DNA of 64,000 nt, taken from positions 3,720,001-3,784,000 of the forward strand of contig NC_014666.1 of NCBI RefSeq assembly GCF_000166135.1, given 5' to 3'. Below are positions 24,292 through 37,300 of this stretch, in pieces. Under the pieces are notes generated by a model. That model was given only the letters and a program-made list of their open reading frames with translations. It made no database searches and was not told the origin of the DNA. This DNA is from Pseudofrankia inefficax (GTDB lineage: Bacteria > Actinomycetota > Actinomycetes > Frankiales > Frankiaceae). How positions within the stretch are numbered: the first letter of the stretch is position 1; each line of letters opens with the position of its first letter. A program made the translations under genes and the position numbers.

Positions 24292-27200
24292 TCAGGAGAT
24301 GCCGAGTTCCTTGCCGATGAAGTCGATGAGCTCGTCGTCGGACGCGGCGGCCAGCTCGTCGGCGACCGCTGCCGTTCCCGTGCCGGCTGGGGCGCCGGGG
24401 GAGGCCGCCGAGTGGGCGGCGGCGGGCGCCGGGACGGTCACGGCCGGGCCGGCGGCCGGCGCCAGCTCGGCGAACAGGTGCTCGGCCAGCGCGGCTGGGG
24501 ACGGGTGGTCGAAGACCAGGGTCGTGGCCAGCCGCAGCCCGGTCTCGTTCCCGAGCCGGTTGCGCAGCTCGACCGCGGTCACCGAGTCGAAGCCCAGGTC
24601 GCGGAAGGGCACCCGGACGTCGACGGCGTCCGGGCCGCCGAACCCACCGATCGCGGCGACGTGCGCGCGGACCAGCCGCAGCACCGTGCGTCGCCCCTCG
24701 GCCTCGGGCAGGTCGGCCAGCCGGCCGGCCAGGCCCTGGCGGGGCGCGGCGGTGGGCGCGGCCGGCTCGATCGCGGCCGGCCCGGCCGGTGGCTGGCGCA
24801 GCAGGTCCCGGTAGAGCCGGTCGGGCTTGTCCCGCCACAGCACGTCCCAGTCGAGGTCACCGATGACGAGGTGGGTGGTGTCGTGGGTGAGGGGGTGGTG
24901 CAGGGCGGTGAGGGCGGTGGCGGGTGGCAGCAGCGTGAGGCCGCGGCGGGCCAGCTGGGCCTCGATGTGCGGCGCGGCGATCCCGCCGCCGGCCCAGTGC
25001 CCCCAGCCGATGCTGGTGGCGGGTTGGTGGTGGTGACGGCGGTGGTGGGCGAGGGCGTCGAGGTAGGCGTTGCCGGGGGCGTAGTTGCCTTGGCCGGTGA
25101 TGCCGGAGATGCCGGCCATGGAGCTGAAGAGGACGAAGTGGGTGAGGTTATGCGTGTCGGTGTGGTGGTGGAGGTTGCGGGCGCCGTCGACTTTGACGCG
25201 GGTGGTGTTGTTGATTTGGGTGAGGGTGAGGTCGGTGGTGAGGGCGTCGTCGAGGATGGCGGCGGTGTGGTAGATCGCGGTGAGGGGTGCGTTGGGTGGG
25301 ATGTGGGTCAGGGCGTGGGTGAGGTGGTCGGCGTCGGCGATGTCGCCGGCGATCAGGGTGGCCTGGGTGCCGGTGGCGGTGAGGTCTTTCAGGAGCTGGT
25401 CGGCGTCGGGGTGGTCGGGTCCTCGTTGGGAGAGCAGGAGGAGGTGGGGTGCGCCGTGGTGGGCGAGCCAGCGGGCGAGGTGCTGGCCGATCGCTCCGGT
25501 CGCCCCGGTGACCAGGCTGGTGCCGGTGGGGGTGAACGGGGTGAGGGCGGTGGCGTCGGGTTCGGTCATCGGCGCCCGCACCAGCCGGCGGACGCTCAGC
25601 CCGCCGGGCCGGACCGCCAGGTCGCACTCGTCGGTCTGCCCCAGGGCCGTGGCCAGCAGCTGAAGGCTGTCCTGGTCGATCGTCCCCGGTAGGTCGATCA
25701 GGCCGCCCCACCCGGCCGGGTTCTCCGCCGCCGCGCTGCTGCCCAGGCCCCAGACCATGGCCGCCTCGGGATCGGTCACCGGGTCGTTCGCCCCGGTCGT
25801 CACCGCGCCGCGCGTCACCGCCCAGATCGGCGCCGGGATGTCGCCGTCGTGCAGCGCCTGGATCAGGCCGACCGTGCCGGCCAGCCCCCACGGCACCGAC
25901 GGGAAGTCCGGGTGGCTGCCCTCCGCCAGGCCCAGCAGCGACAGCACACCGCGTGGCGGCCCGGTCAGACCGGCCTTGACCAGCCCGGCCAGGGCGACCC
26001 GGTCGGTCGCGTCGCGGGCCACCCGCACCAGGACCGGGCTCGCTTCGCGCCCGGTCAGCACGTCGAGCAGCGCGCGCACCCAGGGGGCGTCGGCCAGCTC
26101 GTCGGGGACGGTCACCAGCCAGTCGCCGGTCAGCGGGGCGGGCTCGGCGGCGACGCGCTGCCAGGCGATGCGGTAGCGCCAGCGGTCGATGGTGGCGCGG
26201 GTGGTGTGCGTCTGGCGCCAGGCGGTGAGGGCGGGCAGGGCGGTGCCGAGGGCGGTGCGGGTAACGGGGTCGGTCGCCCCGAGCAGGGTGGCGAGGGCGT
26301 CGGGGTCGCCGGTCTGGAGGGTGTTCCAGAACTGGTCGGCCTGGTCGGCGGTGGCGGGGAGGGGCGGCTGCGCGGTGGGGGCGAGCCAGTAGTTCTGGTG
26401 CTGGAAGGGGTAGAGCGGTAGGTCGACGGGTTCGGGCGTGGGGGCAGGGTCTGGGTTCCAGATGACGGCGGCGCCGTGGGTGTGGGCGTCGGCTAGGGAC
26501 GTGTGCAGGCGGGTCAGGGTGGCGTCGCCCCGGCGCAGCGTGGCGGTGATGGTGGCGGTGTTCTCGAGGATGTCGGTGAGGGCGGTGCCGAGGACGGGGT
26601 GGGGGCTGATCTCGACGTAGGTGGTGTGGCCGTCGGCCTTCAGGGCGTGGACGGCGTCGGTGAGGCGGACCGGTTGGCGCAGGTTGCGGTACCAGTAGTC
26701 GGCGGTGAGAGCGGCCGGGTCGGCGATCCCGGCGGTGACCGTCGAGTAGAGCGGCGTGTGGCCGGGGCGCGGGGTCAGGCCGCCCAGCTCGGCGAGGATG
26801 CGGGCGCGCAACGTCTCGACGGCTGGGGAGTGGGACGCGTAGTCCACCGGGATGACACGGGCGCGCAGCCCCTGGGCGGTGTAGCGCTCGACGATCGCGG
26901 TGATCGCGGAGGCCGGACCTGACACCACCGTGGTCGTTGGGCCGTTGACGGCGGCGATGCTCAGCCCGGTGCCGGGGTCCGCGTCGAGGTCGGCCTGGAC
27001 GGCGTCGGCGGGCAGGGCGATCGAGGCCATGCCGCCGGTGCCGGCGATGGTGGCGATGGCCTGGCTGCGTCGGGCGATGGCGCGGGCGGCGTCGTCGAGG
27101 GTGAGGATGCCGGCGGTGGTGGCGGCGGCGATTTCGCCTTGGCTGTGGCCGAGGACGGCGTCGGGGACGATCCCGTGGGCTTTCCACAGTTCGGCGAGGC

Positions 27201-29166
27201 TGGTGGTGACGGCCCACAGCGCCGGTTGGACGACGTCGACGCGGTCGAGGGTCGGGGCGCCGGGTCGGCGGTAGAGGACGTCGAAGAGCGACCAGTCGAC
27301 GTACGGCGCGAGGGCGTCGGCGGCCTGGTGCAGGTGGTGGGCGTAGCGAGGTGAGGTTTCGAGGAGGTCGGTGGTCATGCCGTCCCACTGGGCGCCCTGA
27401 CCGGGGAAGACGAACACCACCCGACCTGGCGCGGTGGCCTGGCCGCGCACGACGTTCGCCGGCTGTTCCCCGGCCGCCAGCCCGTCGAGCCCCGGCAGAT
27501 AGGGCGCCAGCCCTGGCTCCGAGCCGGGCTCGCGGCCAGGCGACGGCGGGTCGGGGATCACGACGGCCCGGTGGGACAGGTGGGCCCGGCCCCGGTCGAG
27601 GGTGTACGCGACGGCGGCCGGGTCGAGCTCCGGATGGGCCCGGACGTGCGCTGCCAGCCGGCCGGCCGCCACCGCCAGGGCATCGGGGTCGCGTGCCGAG
27701 AGCACCCACGGCGGGCGGACCGCCCCGACCGCGGCCACCGGCGGCAGCCCGGACGGCGCCGCCGCCGGCTCGGCGGGCGGCAGCGGCGCGGGTGCCTCCT
27801 CGATGATCACGTGGGCGTTGGTGCCGCTGATGCCGAACGACGAGGTGGCAGCTCGGCGTGGGCGCTCGCCCGCGGGCCAGGGCCGGGACTCGGTGAGCAG
27901 CCGGACGGCACCGGCGTCCCAGTCGACGTGCGGGGTCGGCGCGTCGACGTGCAGCGTCTTCGGCAGCACGCCGTGGCGCAGCGCCCCGACCAGCTTGATG
28001 ATCCCGGCCACCCCGGCGGCGGCCTGGGCGTGGCCGAGGTTGGACTTCAGCGAGCCCAGCCACAGCGGTGCGCCGGCCGGCCGGCCCTGGCCGTAGGTCG
28101 CCAGCAGCGCCTGGGCCTCGATCGGGTCACCCAGCGGGGTGCCGGTGCCGTGCCCGTCCACCGCGTCGACGTCGGCGGCCGTCAGCCCGGCGTCGGCCAG
28201 GGCGGCCCGGATGACGCGTTCCTGCGCCGGGCCGTTGGGCGCGGTCAGGCCGTTGGAGGCGCCGTCGGAGTTGACCGCGCTGCCCCGGACCAGCGCCAGC
28301 ACCTCGTGCCCGTTGCGCTGGGCGTCGGAGAGGCGCTCCAGCAGCAGCAGGCCGACGCCCTCCGACCAGCCCGCCCCGTCGGCCGCGGCCGCGAACGAGC
28401 GGCACCGGCCGTCGGGCGACATGGCCCGCTGCCGGGAGAAGAAGATGAACTCCTCCGGGGACGACATCACGGTCACGCCGCCGGCCAGTGCGAGCGTGCT
28501 CTCGCCGGACCGCAGCGACCGCAGCGCCAGGTGCAGCGCGACCAGCGACGACGAGCAGGCGGTGTTCACGGTCACGGCCGGCCCGGTGAACCCGTAGGCG
28601 TAGGAGATCCGGCCCGACGCCACGCTGGGGGCGTTGCCCAGGCCGAGGTAGGCCTCCAGCTCCCGCGGGGTGTGGTCGAGGCGGGCGTAGTCGTTCAGCG
28701 AGAGGCCGACGAACGCGCCGACGGGGCTGCCGCGCAGCGCGGTCGGGTCCACCCGGGCGTGCTCGAACGTCTCCCATGCCGTCTCCAGCAGCAGCCGGTG
28801 CTGGGGGTCGGTGGCGAGCGCCTCGCGCGGGGTGATGCCGAAGAAGCCGTTGTCGAAGCCGGCGACGTCCGGCAGGAAGGCACCGCGGTTGGTGTACGAC
28901 GTGCCGGGATGGTCCGGGTCGGGGTGGTAGAGGGCGTCGACGTCCCAGCCCCGGTCGCGCGGGAAGTCCCCGACGACCTCGCGGCCGGCGGCGACCAGCT
29001 CCCACAGACTCTCGGCGTCGCGCACCCCGCCCGGGAAGCGGCAGCCGATCCCGATGATCGCGATCGGCTCGCGGTCGCGGTCCTGGAGCCGGCGCAGCCG
29101 CTCCTGCGCGTCGTCCAGCTCGACGGTCACCCGCCGGAGCAGGCGGCGGATCTGGTCGTCGCTCAT
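24292..29166 (-). CDS. Type I modular PKS, module 4: KS-AT-KR-ACP
   Basis: A 1624-residue single-module PKS. Order: docking helix (1-32), KS (Cys about 204 in TACSSS), AT (GHSQGE about 673 and YASH about 777, the methylmalonyl pattern), a dimerisation-type element ([19 protein letters not shown]) as found in modules without DH, KR (TGATGAIG about 1220, LDD loop and Tyr about 1361, indicating an active B-type KR) and ACP (Ser about 1526 in GFDSV). It should add a methyl-branched unit and leave a hydroxyl. It is closely related to module 3, with long AT and KR stretches nearly identical in DNA. The ATG is 61 nt past the stop of the module-3 gene, with AGGAAGG rather far upstream. Confidence 0.95.
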   Translation of the reverse strand: MSDDQIRRLLRRVTVELDDAQERLRRLQDRDREPIAIIGIGCRFPGGVRDAESLWELVAAGREVVGDFPRDRGWDVDALYHPDPDHPGTSYTNRGAFLPDVAGFDNGFFGITPREALATDPQHRLLLETAWETFEHARVDPTALRGSPVGAFVGLSLNDYARLDHTPRELEAYLGLGNAPSVASGRISYAYGFTGPAVTVNTACSSSLVALHLALRSLRSGESTLALAGGVTVMSSPEEFIFFSRQRAMSPDGRCRSFAAAADGAGWSEGVGLLLLERLSDAQRNGHEVLALVRGSAVNSDGASNGLTAPNGPAQERVIRAALADAGLTAADVDAVDGHGTGTPLGDPIEAQALLATYGQGRPAGAPLWLGSLKSNLGHAQAAAGVAGIIKLVGALRHGVLPKTLHVDAPTPHVDWDAGAVRLLTESRPWPAGERPRRAATSSFGISGTNAHVIIEEAPAPLPPAEPAAAPSGLPPVAAVGAVRPPWVLSARDPDALAVAAGRLAAHVRAHPELDPAAVAYTLDRGRAHLSHRAVVIPDPPSPGREPGSEPGLAPYLPGLDGLAAGEQPANVVRGQATAPGRVVFVFPGQGAQWDGMTTDLLETSPRYAHHLHQAADALAPYVDWSLFDVLYRRPGAPTLDRVDVVQPALWAVTTSLAELWKAHGIVPDAVLGHSQGEIAAATTAGILTLDDAARAIARRSQAIATIAGTGGMASIALPADAVQADLDADPGTGLSIAAVNGPTTTVVSGPASAITAIVERYTAQGLRARVIPVDYASHSPAVETLRARILAELGGLTPRPGHTPLYSTVTAGIADPAALTADYWYRNLRQPVRLTDAVHALKADGHTTYVEISPHPVLGTALTDILENTATITATLRRGDATLTRLHTSLADAHTHGAAVIWNPDPAPTPEPVDLPLYPFQHQNYWLAPTAQPPLPATADQADQFWNTLQTGDPDALATLLGATDPVTRTALGTALPALTAWRQTHTTRATIDRWRYRIAWQRVAAEPAPLTGDWLVTVPDELADAPWVRALLDVLTGREASPVLVRVARDATDRVALAGLVKAGLTGPPRGVLSLLGLAEGSHPDFPSVPWGLAGTVGLIQALHDGDIPAPIWAVTRGAVTTGANDPVTDPEAAMVWGLGSSAAAENPAGWGGLIDLPGTIDQDSLQLLATALGQTDECDLAVRPGGLSVRRLVRAPMTEPDATALTPFTPTGTSLVTGATGAIGQHLARWLAHHGAPHLLLLSQRGPDHPDADQLLKDLTATGTQATLIAGDIADADHLTHALTHIPPNAPLTAIYHTAAILDDALTTDLTLTQINNTTRVKVDGARNLHHHTDTHNLTHFVLFSSMAGISGITGQGNYAPGNAYLDALAHHRRHHHQPATSIGWGHWAGGGIAAPHIEAQLARRGLTLLPPATALTALHHPLTHDTTHLVIGDLDWDVLWRDKPDRLYRDLLRQPPAGPAAIEPAAPTAAPRQGLAGRLADLPEAEGRRTVLRLVRAHVAAIGGFGGPDAVDVRVPFRDLGFDSVTAVELRNRLGNETGLRLATTLVFDHPSPAALAEHLFAELAPAAGPAVTVPAPAAAHSAASPGAPAGTGTAAVADELAAASDDELIDFIGKELGIS
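24861..25326. repeat. KR-domain near-identical repeat, copy in module 4
   Basis: This segment of the module-4 KR is almost base-for-base identical to 29905-30391 in module 3, apart from a divergent patch around 24957-25012. It encodes His/Thr-rich sequence (for example [15 protein letters not shown]) with codon use unlike the flanking KS and ACP regions. Confidence 0.8.
27089..27407. repeat. AT-domain near-identical repeat, copy in module 4
   Basis: 319 bp covering the AT nucleophile elbow (GHSQGE) match 32157-32475 of module 3 with no length change and few substitutions by eye, pointing to recent duplication or gene conversion. Confidence 0.8.
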
Positions 29167-29227
29167 CGCGTGGGGCCAGCCTTCCTGGTCAGGGACGTCG
29201 GGGTCGGGGGAGCGGTGCGGCGGGTCG

Positions 29228-32200
29228 TCACGAGATGCCGAACCGGCGGCCGAGGAGGTCGATGAGCTCGTCGTCGCTCGTCTCGGACAGCTGGGCGCCG
29301 AGCGCCTCGGCCCGGCTCTGGTCTGGACGCCCGGACGGCAGGCCCCAGGCGTCGGCCAGCTCCCGCAGCCGGGCGGCCGCTCGTTCCTGGGTGGCGTCGT
29401 CCAGGCTGGCCGTCGCCAGCGCCGCCTCGAGGCGGTCGAGCTGGCCGAGCACGTCCTCGCCGCCGGCCGCGGCGTTCTCGGCCGCGTCGAGCGCCAGCCG
29501 TTTCGCCAGGTACTCGGCCAGCGAGTCGGGGGACGGGTAGTCGAAGATCAAGGTGCTCGGCAGGGCCAGGCCGCTCGCCGTCCGCAGGCGGTTGCACAGC
29601 TCGACCGCCGTGAGGGAGTCGAAGCCCAGGTCGCGGAAGCTCGTCGTCGGCTCCAGCCGGTCCGTCGACCGGTGGCCGAGGACGGCGGACGCCTCCGCCC
29701 GCACCAGGGTCCGCAGCCGTGCCGCCCGCCGCGCCGGGGGGAGCGTGGCCAGTTCCTCGGACAGCCGGCCCGCCGCGTCCCGGGCGCTGCCGGGCCGCGC
29801 GGCCTCGGTCGAGGCGGTCCCCGATCTCGGCGCGGGGGCGGTGCGCAGCTCGGCGGTCAGCTGTCCGGGCTGGTCGCGCCCGAAGGCGTTCCAGTCGAGG
29901 TCGGCGATGACGAGGTGGGTGGTGTCGTGGGTGAGGGGGTGGTGCAGGGCGGTGAGGGCGGCGGCGGGTGGCAGCAGGGTGAGGCCGCGGCGGGCCAGCC
30001 GCGTCTCGACGTGGGCCGGCGCGATGCCCCGGGCGCTGTCACCGGTTCCGTCACCGGCCTTGGCCCAGTGCGTCCAGCCGATGCTGGTGGCGGGTTGGTG
30101 GTGGTGGCGGCGGTGGTGGGCGAGGGCGTCGAGGTAGGCGTTGCCGGGGGCGTAGTTGCCTTGGCCGGTGATGCCGGAGATGCCGGCCATGGAGGAGAAG
30201 AGGACGAAGTGGGTGAGGCTGTGGGTGTGGTGGTGGAGGTTGCGGGCGCCGTCGACTTTGACGCGGGTGGTGTTGTTGATCTGGGTCAGGGTGAGGTCGG
30301 TGGTGAGGGCGTCGTCGAGGATGGCGGCGGTGTGGTAGATCGCCGTGAGGGGTGCGTTGGGTGGGATGTGGGTCAGGGCGTGGGTGAGGTGATGGGGGTC
30401 GGCGATGTCGCCCGCGAGGAGGGTGACGTGGGTGCCGTTCTGGGCGAGGTCGTGGGTGAGTCGTGCCGCGTCAGGGTGGTCCGGTCCTCGCTGTGAGAGC
30501 AGTAGTAGATGGGGCGCGCCGTTGTGGGCGAGCCAGCGTGCGAGGTGCTGGCCGATCGCTCCCGTGGCACCGGTGACCAGGGTCGTGCCGGTCGGGGTGT
30601 AGGTGGCCGTGTCGGTTTCGGTGGCGGGCGCCCGCACCAGCCGGCGGGCATGGACGGCGCCGGCCCGGATGGCCAGCTCGGTCTCGCCGTGGTGACCACC
30701 GAGGAGGTCGGCGACCCGCGCCGCGGCGCGTTCGTCCACCTCCGCGGGCAGGTCGATCAGGCCACCGAACCCGGCCGGGTTCTCGGCCGCCAGGACCGGC
30801 CCCAGGCCCCAGACCATCGCCTGCTCTGGCTCCCGGACCGCGTCTCCCGGCCCGGTGGTGACCGCGCCGCTCGTCGTCAGCCACACCGGGGTGTCCAGCC
30901 CGAGATCGTGCAGCGCCTGGATCAGGCCGACGGTCGCGCCGAGCCCCCACGGCACCGACGGGTGGTCCGGCAGCAGGTCGCTGCGGAGGCCCAGCACGGA
31001 CAGGACCCCGGCGACCCGCTCGGTCGGCGACGCGTCGGCGGCGGCGAGCGCGGACCGGATCGCCGCCGCCACGGCCGCCCGCTCGACATCAGCGCCGACC
31101 CGGACCGTCGTCACCCGCGCGCCCCGCTCGACCAGCGCGCGGACCAGGGCCTGGGTGGCCGGCGCGTCGGCGCGGTCGGCGGGCGCGGCCAGCAGCCAGT
31201 GGCCTGGCACCCGTCCCGGGGACGGGGTGACCGGCCGCCAGGCGACGCGGTAGCGCCAGTTGTCGATGGTGGCGCGGGTGGTGTGGGCGCGGTGCCAGGT
31301 CGTGAGCGCGGGCAGCGCGGCGTTGAGGGCGGTGTGGGTGGCGGGGTCGGCGCTGCCGAGGAGGGTGGCGAGGGCGTCGGGATCGCCAGTGTGGACCGTG
31401 TTCCAGAACTGGTCGGTGTGACCCGCGCGGGCGGCCTGGCTGGCGGGGGTGATCCAGTAGGGCTGGTGCTGGAACGGGTACGGCGGCAGGTCGACGGGTT
31501 CGGTTCTCGGCACGGGGTCGGGATTCCAGCCGACAGGGGTGCCGTGGGTGTGGGCGTCGGCGAGGGAGGTGTGGAAACGGGTCAGGGTCGCCTCGCCCCG
31601 CCGCAGGGTGGGGGCGACGGTGGCGGCGTCTTCGAGGGTGTCGGTGAGGGTGGTGGTGAGGACGGGGTGGGGGCTGACCTCGAGGTACGTGGTGTGCCCG
31701 TCGGCGAGCAGCGCGCGGGCCGTGTCGGCGAACCGGACCGGCTGGCGCAGGTTGCGGTACCAGTAGTCGGCGCTGAGGGTGCCCGGGTCGGCGACGGCGG
31801 CGGTGACCGTCGAGTAGAAGGCGACCTCGGTGGGCTGGGTGGTGATCTCACCGAGGGCGGCGACCAGGTCGGTGCGCAGCGGCTCGACGGCGGGGGAGTG
31901 GGACGCGTAGTCGACGGGGATGACCCGGGCCCGGATGCCCTGAGCGGTGTAGTGCTCGACCAGCTCGCCGACGGCGGTGGCGTCGCCGGAGACGACGGTG
32001 GTCCGGGGGCCGTTGACGGCGGCGATGCTCAGCCCGGTGACGCGGCCCGCGTCGAGGTGGGCCTGGACGGCGTTGGCGGGTAGCGGGATGGAGGCCATCG
32101 CGCCGGTGCCGGCGAGGCGGCTGATGATCTGTGACCGGCGGGTGACGATGCGAGCGGCGTCGTCGAGGGTGAGGATGCCGGCGGTGGTGGCGGCGGCGAT

Positions 32201-34297
32201 TTCGCCTTGGCTGTGGCCGAGGACGGCGTCGGGGGTGATGCCGTGGGCTTTCCACAGTTCGGCGAGGCTGGTGGTGATGGCCCACAGCGCCGGTTGGACG
32301 ACGTCGACGCGGTCGAGGGTGGGGGCCCCGGGTCGTTGGTAGAGGACGTCGAGCAGTGACCAGTCGATGTAGGGGGCGAGGGCGTCGGCGGCCTGGTGGA
32401 GGTGGTGGGCGTAGCGGGGTGAGGTTTCGAGGAGGTCGGTGGTCATGCCGTCCCACTGGGCGCCCTGACCGGGGAGGACGAACACCACGCGGCCGGGCTC
32501 GCGGGCCTGGCCCAGGACCAGGCCAGCCGGCTGCTCGCCCGCGGCCAGCCCGTCCAGCGCGGCCAGGTAGGCGTCCGCCGGCTCGGACCGTTCGGGGTCC
32601 GGGATGACGACCGCGCGCCGCGCGTGCCGGGCCCGCCGGTCCAGCGCGTGCGCCACTGCCGCGACGTCCAGCTCGGGGTGAGCCCGGACGTGCGCGGCCA
32701 GCTGGCCGGCCACCGCCGCCAGAGCGTCGGGGTCGCGTGCCGTGAGCACCCACGGCGGGCGGACGGCCCCCACCGCGGCCACCGGTGGCGGTCCGGACGG
32801 CGCTGCTCCCGCGTCGTCCAGCCGCGGTGACGGCGAGCCGCTGGCCGTGGCGGCCGCCGGGTCCGCCGTCCGCTGGGCCGGCACCGCCGCTGGGCGTTCC
32901 GCGCCCGGGAGGCCCGGCTCCGGTTCCGGCGCCTCCTCAAGGATGAGATGGGCGTTCGTACCGCTGACGCCGAACGAGGACACCGCCGCGCGCCGGGGCT
33001 CGGCGCCGGCCGGCCAGGGCCGGGGCTCGGTGAGCAGCCGGACGGCGCCGGCGTCCCAGTCGACGTCGGGCGTGGGCTTGTCGACGTGCAGCGTCTTCGG
33101 CAGCAGCCCGTGGCGCAGGGCACCGACCAGCTTGATGATGCCGGCCACGCCGGCCGCCGCCTGGGTGTGGCCGAGGTTGGACTTGACCGAGCCCAGCCAC
33201 AGCGGGGCCTCGGCCGGCCGGCCCTGGCCGTAGGTCGCCAGCAGCGCCTGGGCCTCGATCGGGTCGCCCAGCGTCGTCCCGGTGCCGTGGCCCTCCAGCG
33301 CGCTGACGTCGGCCGGCGACAGCCTGGCCGCCGCGAGGGCCTGGCGGATCACCCGCTGCTGGGCCAGGCCGTTGGGCGCGGTGAGCTGGCTGCTGGTGCC
33401 GTCCTGGTTGATCGCGCTGCCGCGGACCACCGCGTGAATGCGGTGGCCCAGCCGGCGGGCGTCGGACAGGCGCTCCAGCAGCAGCAGGCCGACGCCCTCG
33501 CCCCAGCCGGTGCCGTCGGCCGCGGCGGCGAACGACTTGCACCGCCCGTCCGGGGCCAGCCCGCGCTGCCGGCTGAACTCGATGAACGTGCTCGGCGTCG
33601 CCATGACCGTGACCCCGCCGGCCAGCGCCAGCCGGCAGTCACCGGCCCGCAGCGCCCGGCTGGCCTGGTGGATGGCGACCAGCGACGACGAGCAGGCCGT
33701 GTCCAGGCTGATCGCCGGGCCCTCCAGGCCCAGCGTGTAGGCGATCCGCCCTGACGCCACGCTGCCGGTCGTCCCGATCAGGGCGTAGCCCTCGGACTCG
33801 GCCGACGCGCCCGCGCCGTATCCCTGCGCGGTGATCCCGGCGAACACGCCGGTGTCGCTGCCGCGCAGGTCGGCCGGGTCGAGGCCGGCGTTCTCGATCG
33901 TCTCCCAGGCCACCTCCAGCAGCAGCCGCTGCTGCGGGTCCGTCGCCGCCGCCTCGCGGGGCGACATCCCGAAGAAGGCCGCGTCGAAGCCGGCCGCGTC
34001 GTAGAGGAACCCGCCGTGCCGGGAGTAGCTGGTACCGGTGTGGCTCGGGTCAGGGTGGTAGAGGCCGTCGACGTCCCAGCCGCGGTCGCGGGGCAGCTCC
34101 CCGACGGCGTCCCCGCCGGCGGCGACCAGCTCCCACAGGCTCTCGGCGTCGCGCACCCCGCCCGGGAACCGGCAGCCGATCCCGACGATCGCGATCGGCT
34201 CGCCGGCGGCGGCCTCGGTGTCGCGCAGGCGCCGCTGGGCGCGGTGCAGGTCGATGGTCACCCGCTTGAGCAGGTCGCGGATCTTCTCGTCGCTCAT
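29228..34297 (-). CDS. Type I modular PKS, module 3: KS-AT-KR-ACP
   Basis: A 1689-residue single-module PKS. Order: docking helix (1-33), KS (Cys about 202 in DTACSSS), an Ala/Pro-rich linker, AT (GHSQGE about 696 and YASH about 798: methylmalonyl), dimerisation-type element ([19 protein letters not shown]), KR (TGATGAIG about 1246, LDD loop, FSSMAG and a Tyr in GQGNYAPGN: active, B-type) and ACP (Ser about 1560 in GFDSL). It adds a methyl-branched beta-hydroxy unit. It starts 25 nt after the stop of the module-2 gene with only a weak GAAAG ahead of the ATG, so translation is probably coupled. The AT and KR share near-identical DNA with module 4. Confidence 0.95.
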   Translation of the reverse strand: MSDEKIRDLLKRVTIDLHRAQRRLRDTEAAAGEPIAIVGIGCRFPGGVRDAESLWELVAAGGDAVGELPRDRGWDVDGLYHPDPSHTGTSYSRHGGFLYDAAGFDAAFFGMSPREAAATDPQQRLLLEVAWETIENAGLDPADLRGSDTGVFAGITAQGYGAGASAESEGYALIGTTGSVASGRIAYTLGLEGPAISLDTACSSSLVAIHQASRALRAGDCRLALAGGVTVMATPSTFIEFSRQRGLAPDGRCKSFAAAADGTGWGEGVGLLLLERLSDARRLGHRIHAVVRGSAINQDGTSSQLTAPNGLAQQRVIRQALAAARLSPADVSALEGHGTGTTLGDPIEAQALLATYGQGRPAEAPLWLGSVKSNLGHTQAAAGVAGIIKLVGALRHGLLPKTLHVDKPTPDVDWDAGAVRLLTEPRPWPAGAEPRRAAVSSFGVSGTNAHLILEEAPEPEPGLPGAERPAAVPAQRTADPAAATASGSPSPRLDDAGAAPSGPPPVAAVGAVRPPWVLTARDPDALAAVAGQLAAHVRAHPELDVAAVAHALDRRARHARRAVVIPDPERSEPADAYLAALDGLAAGEQPAGLVLGQAREPGRVVFVLPGQGAQWDGMTTDLLETSPRYAHHLHQAADALAPYIDWSLLDVLYQRPGAPTLDRVDVVQPALWAITTSLAELWKAHGITPDAVLGHSQGEIAAATTAGILTLDDAARIVTRRSQIISRLAGTGAMASIPLPANAVQAHLDAGRVTGLSIAAVNGPRTTVVSGDATAVGELVEHYTAQGIRARVIPVDYASHSPAVEPLRTDLVAALGEITTQPTEVAFYSTVTAAVADPGTLSADYWYRNLRQPVRFADTARALLADGHTTYLEVSPHPVLTTTLTDTLEDAATVAPTLRRGEATLTRFHTSLADAHTHGTPVGWNPDPVPRTEPVDLPPYPFQHQPYWITPASQAARAGHTDQFWNTVHTGDPDALATLLGSADPATHTALNAALPALTTWHRAHTTRATIDNWRYRVAWRPVTPSPGRVPGHWLLAAPADRADAPATQALVRALVERGARVTTVRVGADVERAAVAAAIRSALAAADASPTERVAGVLSVLGLRSDLLPDHPSVPWGLGATVGLIQALHDLGLDTPVWLTTSGAVTTGPGDAVREPEQAMVWGLGPVLAAENPAGFGGLIDLPAEVDERAAARVADLLGGHHGETELAIRAGAVHARRLVRAPATETDTATYTPTGTTLVTGATGAIGQHLARWLAHNGAPHLLLLSQRGPDHPDAARLTHDLAQNGTHVTLLAGDIADPHHLTHALTHIPPNAPLTAIYHTAAILDDALTTDLTLTQINNTTRVKVDGARNLHHHTHSLTHFVLFSSMAGISGITGQGNYAPGNAYLDALAHHRRHHHQPATSIGWTHWAKAGDGTGDSARGIAPAHVETRLARRGLTLLPPAAALTALHHPLTHDTTHLVIADLDWNAFGRDQPGQLTAELRTAPAPRSGTASTEAARPGSARDAAGRLSEELATLPPARRAARLRTLVRAEASAVLGHRSTDRLEPTTSFRDLGFDSLTAVELCNRLRTASGLALPSTLIFDYPSPDSLAEYLAKRLALDAAENAAAGGEDVLGQLDRLEAALATASLDDATQERAAARLRELADAWGLPSGRPDQSRAEALGAQLSETSDDELIDLLGRRFGIS
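29905..30391. repeat. KR-domain near-identical repeat, copy in module 3
   Basis: Partner of 24861-25326. The block around 30150-30345, which encodes the catalytic Tyr region through the LDD loop, differs from its partner at only a handful of bases plus a 6-nt length change. Confidence 0.8.
32157..32475. repeat. AT-domain near-identical repeat, copy in module 3
   Basis: Partner of 27089-27407; same length (319 bp), with differences scattered and mostly at third codon positions. Confidence 0.8.
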
Positions 34298-34322
34298 GTC
34301 GGCTGGCTGCTTTCGTCGCGGG

Positions 34323-37300
34323 TCATGAGATGCCGAGCTCCCGGTCGATGAAACTGATCAGTTCCTCGTCGGTGGCGTCGCTGACGGCGCTGGCCACGTC
34401 CAGGTCGTCGGGCTCGGCGCTGAGGCCGGCCAGCAGGGACTCCAGCCGGGTGACGAGCGCGGCGCGCGTGTCGTCGGTCGGCGGGGTGGCGGCCAGGGCG
34501 GCGGCGAGTGCTTCCAGGGCGGCCACCGGGTCCTCGACGGGACCGCTGGCCGGGGCGGCGCCCACCGGTCCGACCAGCCCGGCGAGGTGCTCGGCCAGGG
34601 CACGCGGGGTCGGGTGGTCGAACAGCAGGGTCTTGGGCAGCCGCAGGCCTGTGGCGACGGCCAGCCGGTTGCGCAGCTCGACCGCGCCCAGTGAGTCGAA
34701 GCCACCGTCGAGGAAGCCCCGGTCCGCCGCGACGGCACCAGCGTCCGGATGGCCGAGGATCGTCGCGGCGGCCGCGCGGATGTGCCCGAGCAGGAGCTGG
34801 CCGCGTTCCTGGCCGGACCGGCCGGCCAGTGCCTGGACGAGCTGGGGGATGGTGTCGTCGCCCGCGTTCGTCCTCGGCGCCGGGCCGCCGCCTGGCCCAG
34901 TAGGCGCGCGGCCCGGCGCCGCCAGCTCGCGCAGCGGCCCGTGGCTGACGTCGGCTCCGGCGGCGGCCGGGCCGGCCGGATCGAGGTGCGCGGCCACCAG
35001 CACCGGTTCGGAGGTGGTCAGGGCCTCGTCCAGCAGGTTCAGGGCCGCGGTCACGCTCATCGGGGCCACGCCGGCCCGGCGCAGGCGCGCGGCGTCGCCC
35101 GGCGTGAGCCGGTCGCCCATCCCGCCGGCCTCGGTCCACTGGCCCCAGGCGATGGAGGTACCGGCGCGCCCGGCCGCCCGGCGGCGGGTCGCGAGGGCGT
35201 CGAGATAGCTGTTCGCGGCGGCGTAGCTGGACTGGCCCGGTGTGCCCAGGATGCCGGCGACCGACGAGAACAGCAGGAACGCGGCCAGCTCGGCGTCGGC
35301 GGTCAGCGCGTCCAGGTGCCGCGCGGCGTCGGCCTTGGGCCGCAGCACGGCCGCCGCCCGGTCCGGGGTCAGCGCGGTGAGCACGCCGTCGCCGAGCACT
35401 CCGGCGGCGTGCACGACGGCGGTCAGCGGGGCGTCGGCCGGGATGGTCGCCAGCAGGTCGGCCACGGCCGAGTGGTCGGCGACGTCGGCGGCGGCGATCG
35501 TGACGGCCGCGCCGGCGGCGGTCAGCTCGTCACGCAGCTCGGCCGCTCCCGGGGCTGCCTCGCCACGGCGGCTGACCAGCAGCAGCCGGCGCACGCCGTG
35601 CCGGGCGACCAGATGGCGAGCCACCTGCGCGCCCAGGCCACCGGTCCCACCGGTGATCAGAACGGTGCCGTCGGGGTGCAACGGCCTCGGGCCGGCCGCT
35701 GTCCCCGGCGCCGCGGTTGGTTCGGCGGTCAGCCCCGGGTCCGACGCCGCCGTGCTCGGGACCAGCCGGCGCAGCCGGGGCGAGCGCGCGACACCGTCCC
35801 GGATCGCGATCTGGGCCTCGCCCGCGCCGAGCGCCGCCCGAACGGCCGCCACCACCTCGTCGCCGGTGGCCTGGCCGGCCCCGGCGGCGAGGTCCACCAG
35901 GAGGAAGCGGCCAGGGTGCTCGCTCTGGGCCGAGCGGACGAGGCCCCACACGGCAGCCCCGGCCAGGTCGGTGACGTCGGCACCGGGCTCGACGGCGACC
36001 GCGCCCCGGGTGGCCAGGGCGAGGACGGAGCCGTCCCGCGCGTCGTCGGCGAGCCACCGTTGGAGGAGCTCAAGCGTGCGTCCTACCGACACCGCGGCCT
36101 CCGGCGGCGCTCCACCCTGGTCAGCAGGCCCGGTCGGGGCGTCCACGACGACCACCTGTGGCAGCCGGCGCCCGTCCGCAAGCGCGGCGAGCAACACGGT
36201 CGTGTCGCCGAAACGGGCGATCTCCCCGGTGTGGCTGGCGCCAGCAGTGGCGATCGGCTCCCAGACGAGCCGATGGAGCTGGGGCCTGGCCCGGCCGGTG
36301 GACGGGCGGCCGAGCCAGAACCGGGTCCGCTGGAACGGGTACGTCGGCAGGTCGACGGCGCGGGCCGCGGCGCTGTCCGGCAGCAGCCGGTCCCAGACGA
36401 CCGGCACGCCGTGGGCGTGCAGCTCACCCAGCGCCGTCAGCAGCGCCGCCGGCTCGGGCCGGCCGTCCCGCAGCGTCGCGACGACCCTGGGCCGGTCTGT
36501 CCGGTCCTGGTCCGCGTGCTCTTCCAGGGTGTCGGCGGCCAGTGCCGTCAGCACGGCGTCCGGGCCGAGCTCCAGGTAGGTCGTCGTGCCCAGCCGGTCC
36601 AGCTCGCCGACGGCCTCGTGGAAGCGCACCGGCTGGCGGAGGTGCCCGGCCCAGTAGTCCGGGTCGGCGAGGCTCGCGTCGGTGGCCACCCGGCCGGTGA
36701 CGTCGGAGATCACGGGGATGGCGGCCGGGTGGGCGCGCAGGCCGGCGACCACCTCCCGCAACGCCGCCCTCGCCGGCTCCATCCGGTGGGAGTGGAAGGC
36801 GTGGCTGACGGTCAGCCGCTTCGCCCGGCCGCCCCGGGCCTTCCACTCCCGCTCCAGGACGAGGGCGGCGTCGAGGTCGCCGGAGACGACGACCGCGTCC
36901 GGCCCGTTGACCGCTGCCAGGCCCAGCCGGCCGGCCAGGCCGAGCTCGGCCACGGCCGCGAGCGCGGCGGCCTCGGTCGCCTCCAGGGCGACCATCCCTC
37001 CGCCGCTCGGCAGCTCGGCCATGAGCCGGCCGCGGGCCGCGACGAGCGTGGCGGCGTCGGCCAGCGAGAAGACCCCGGCGACGTGCGCGGCGGTGAGACC
37101 GCCGACCGAGTGGCCGACCAGGTGGTCGGGGCGGACGCCGAACGACTCGACGAGCCGGTACAGCGCGGTGCCCAGGGCGAACAGCGCCGGCTGGGTGAAC
37201 GCGGTCTGGTCCAGGAGCGCGGCCGGCTCGCTGCCGGCCGGCGCGAACACGACGTCGAGCAGCCGCCGGCCGAGCAGCGGGTCGAGGTGGCCGGCGACCT

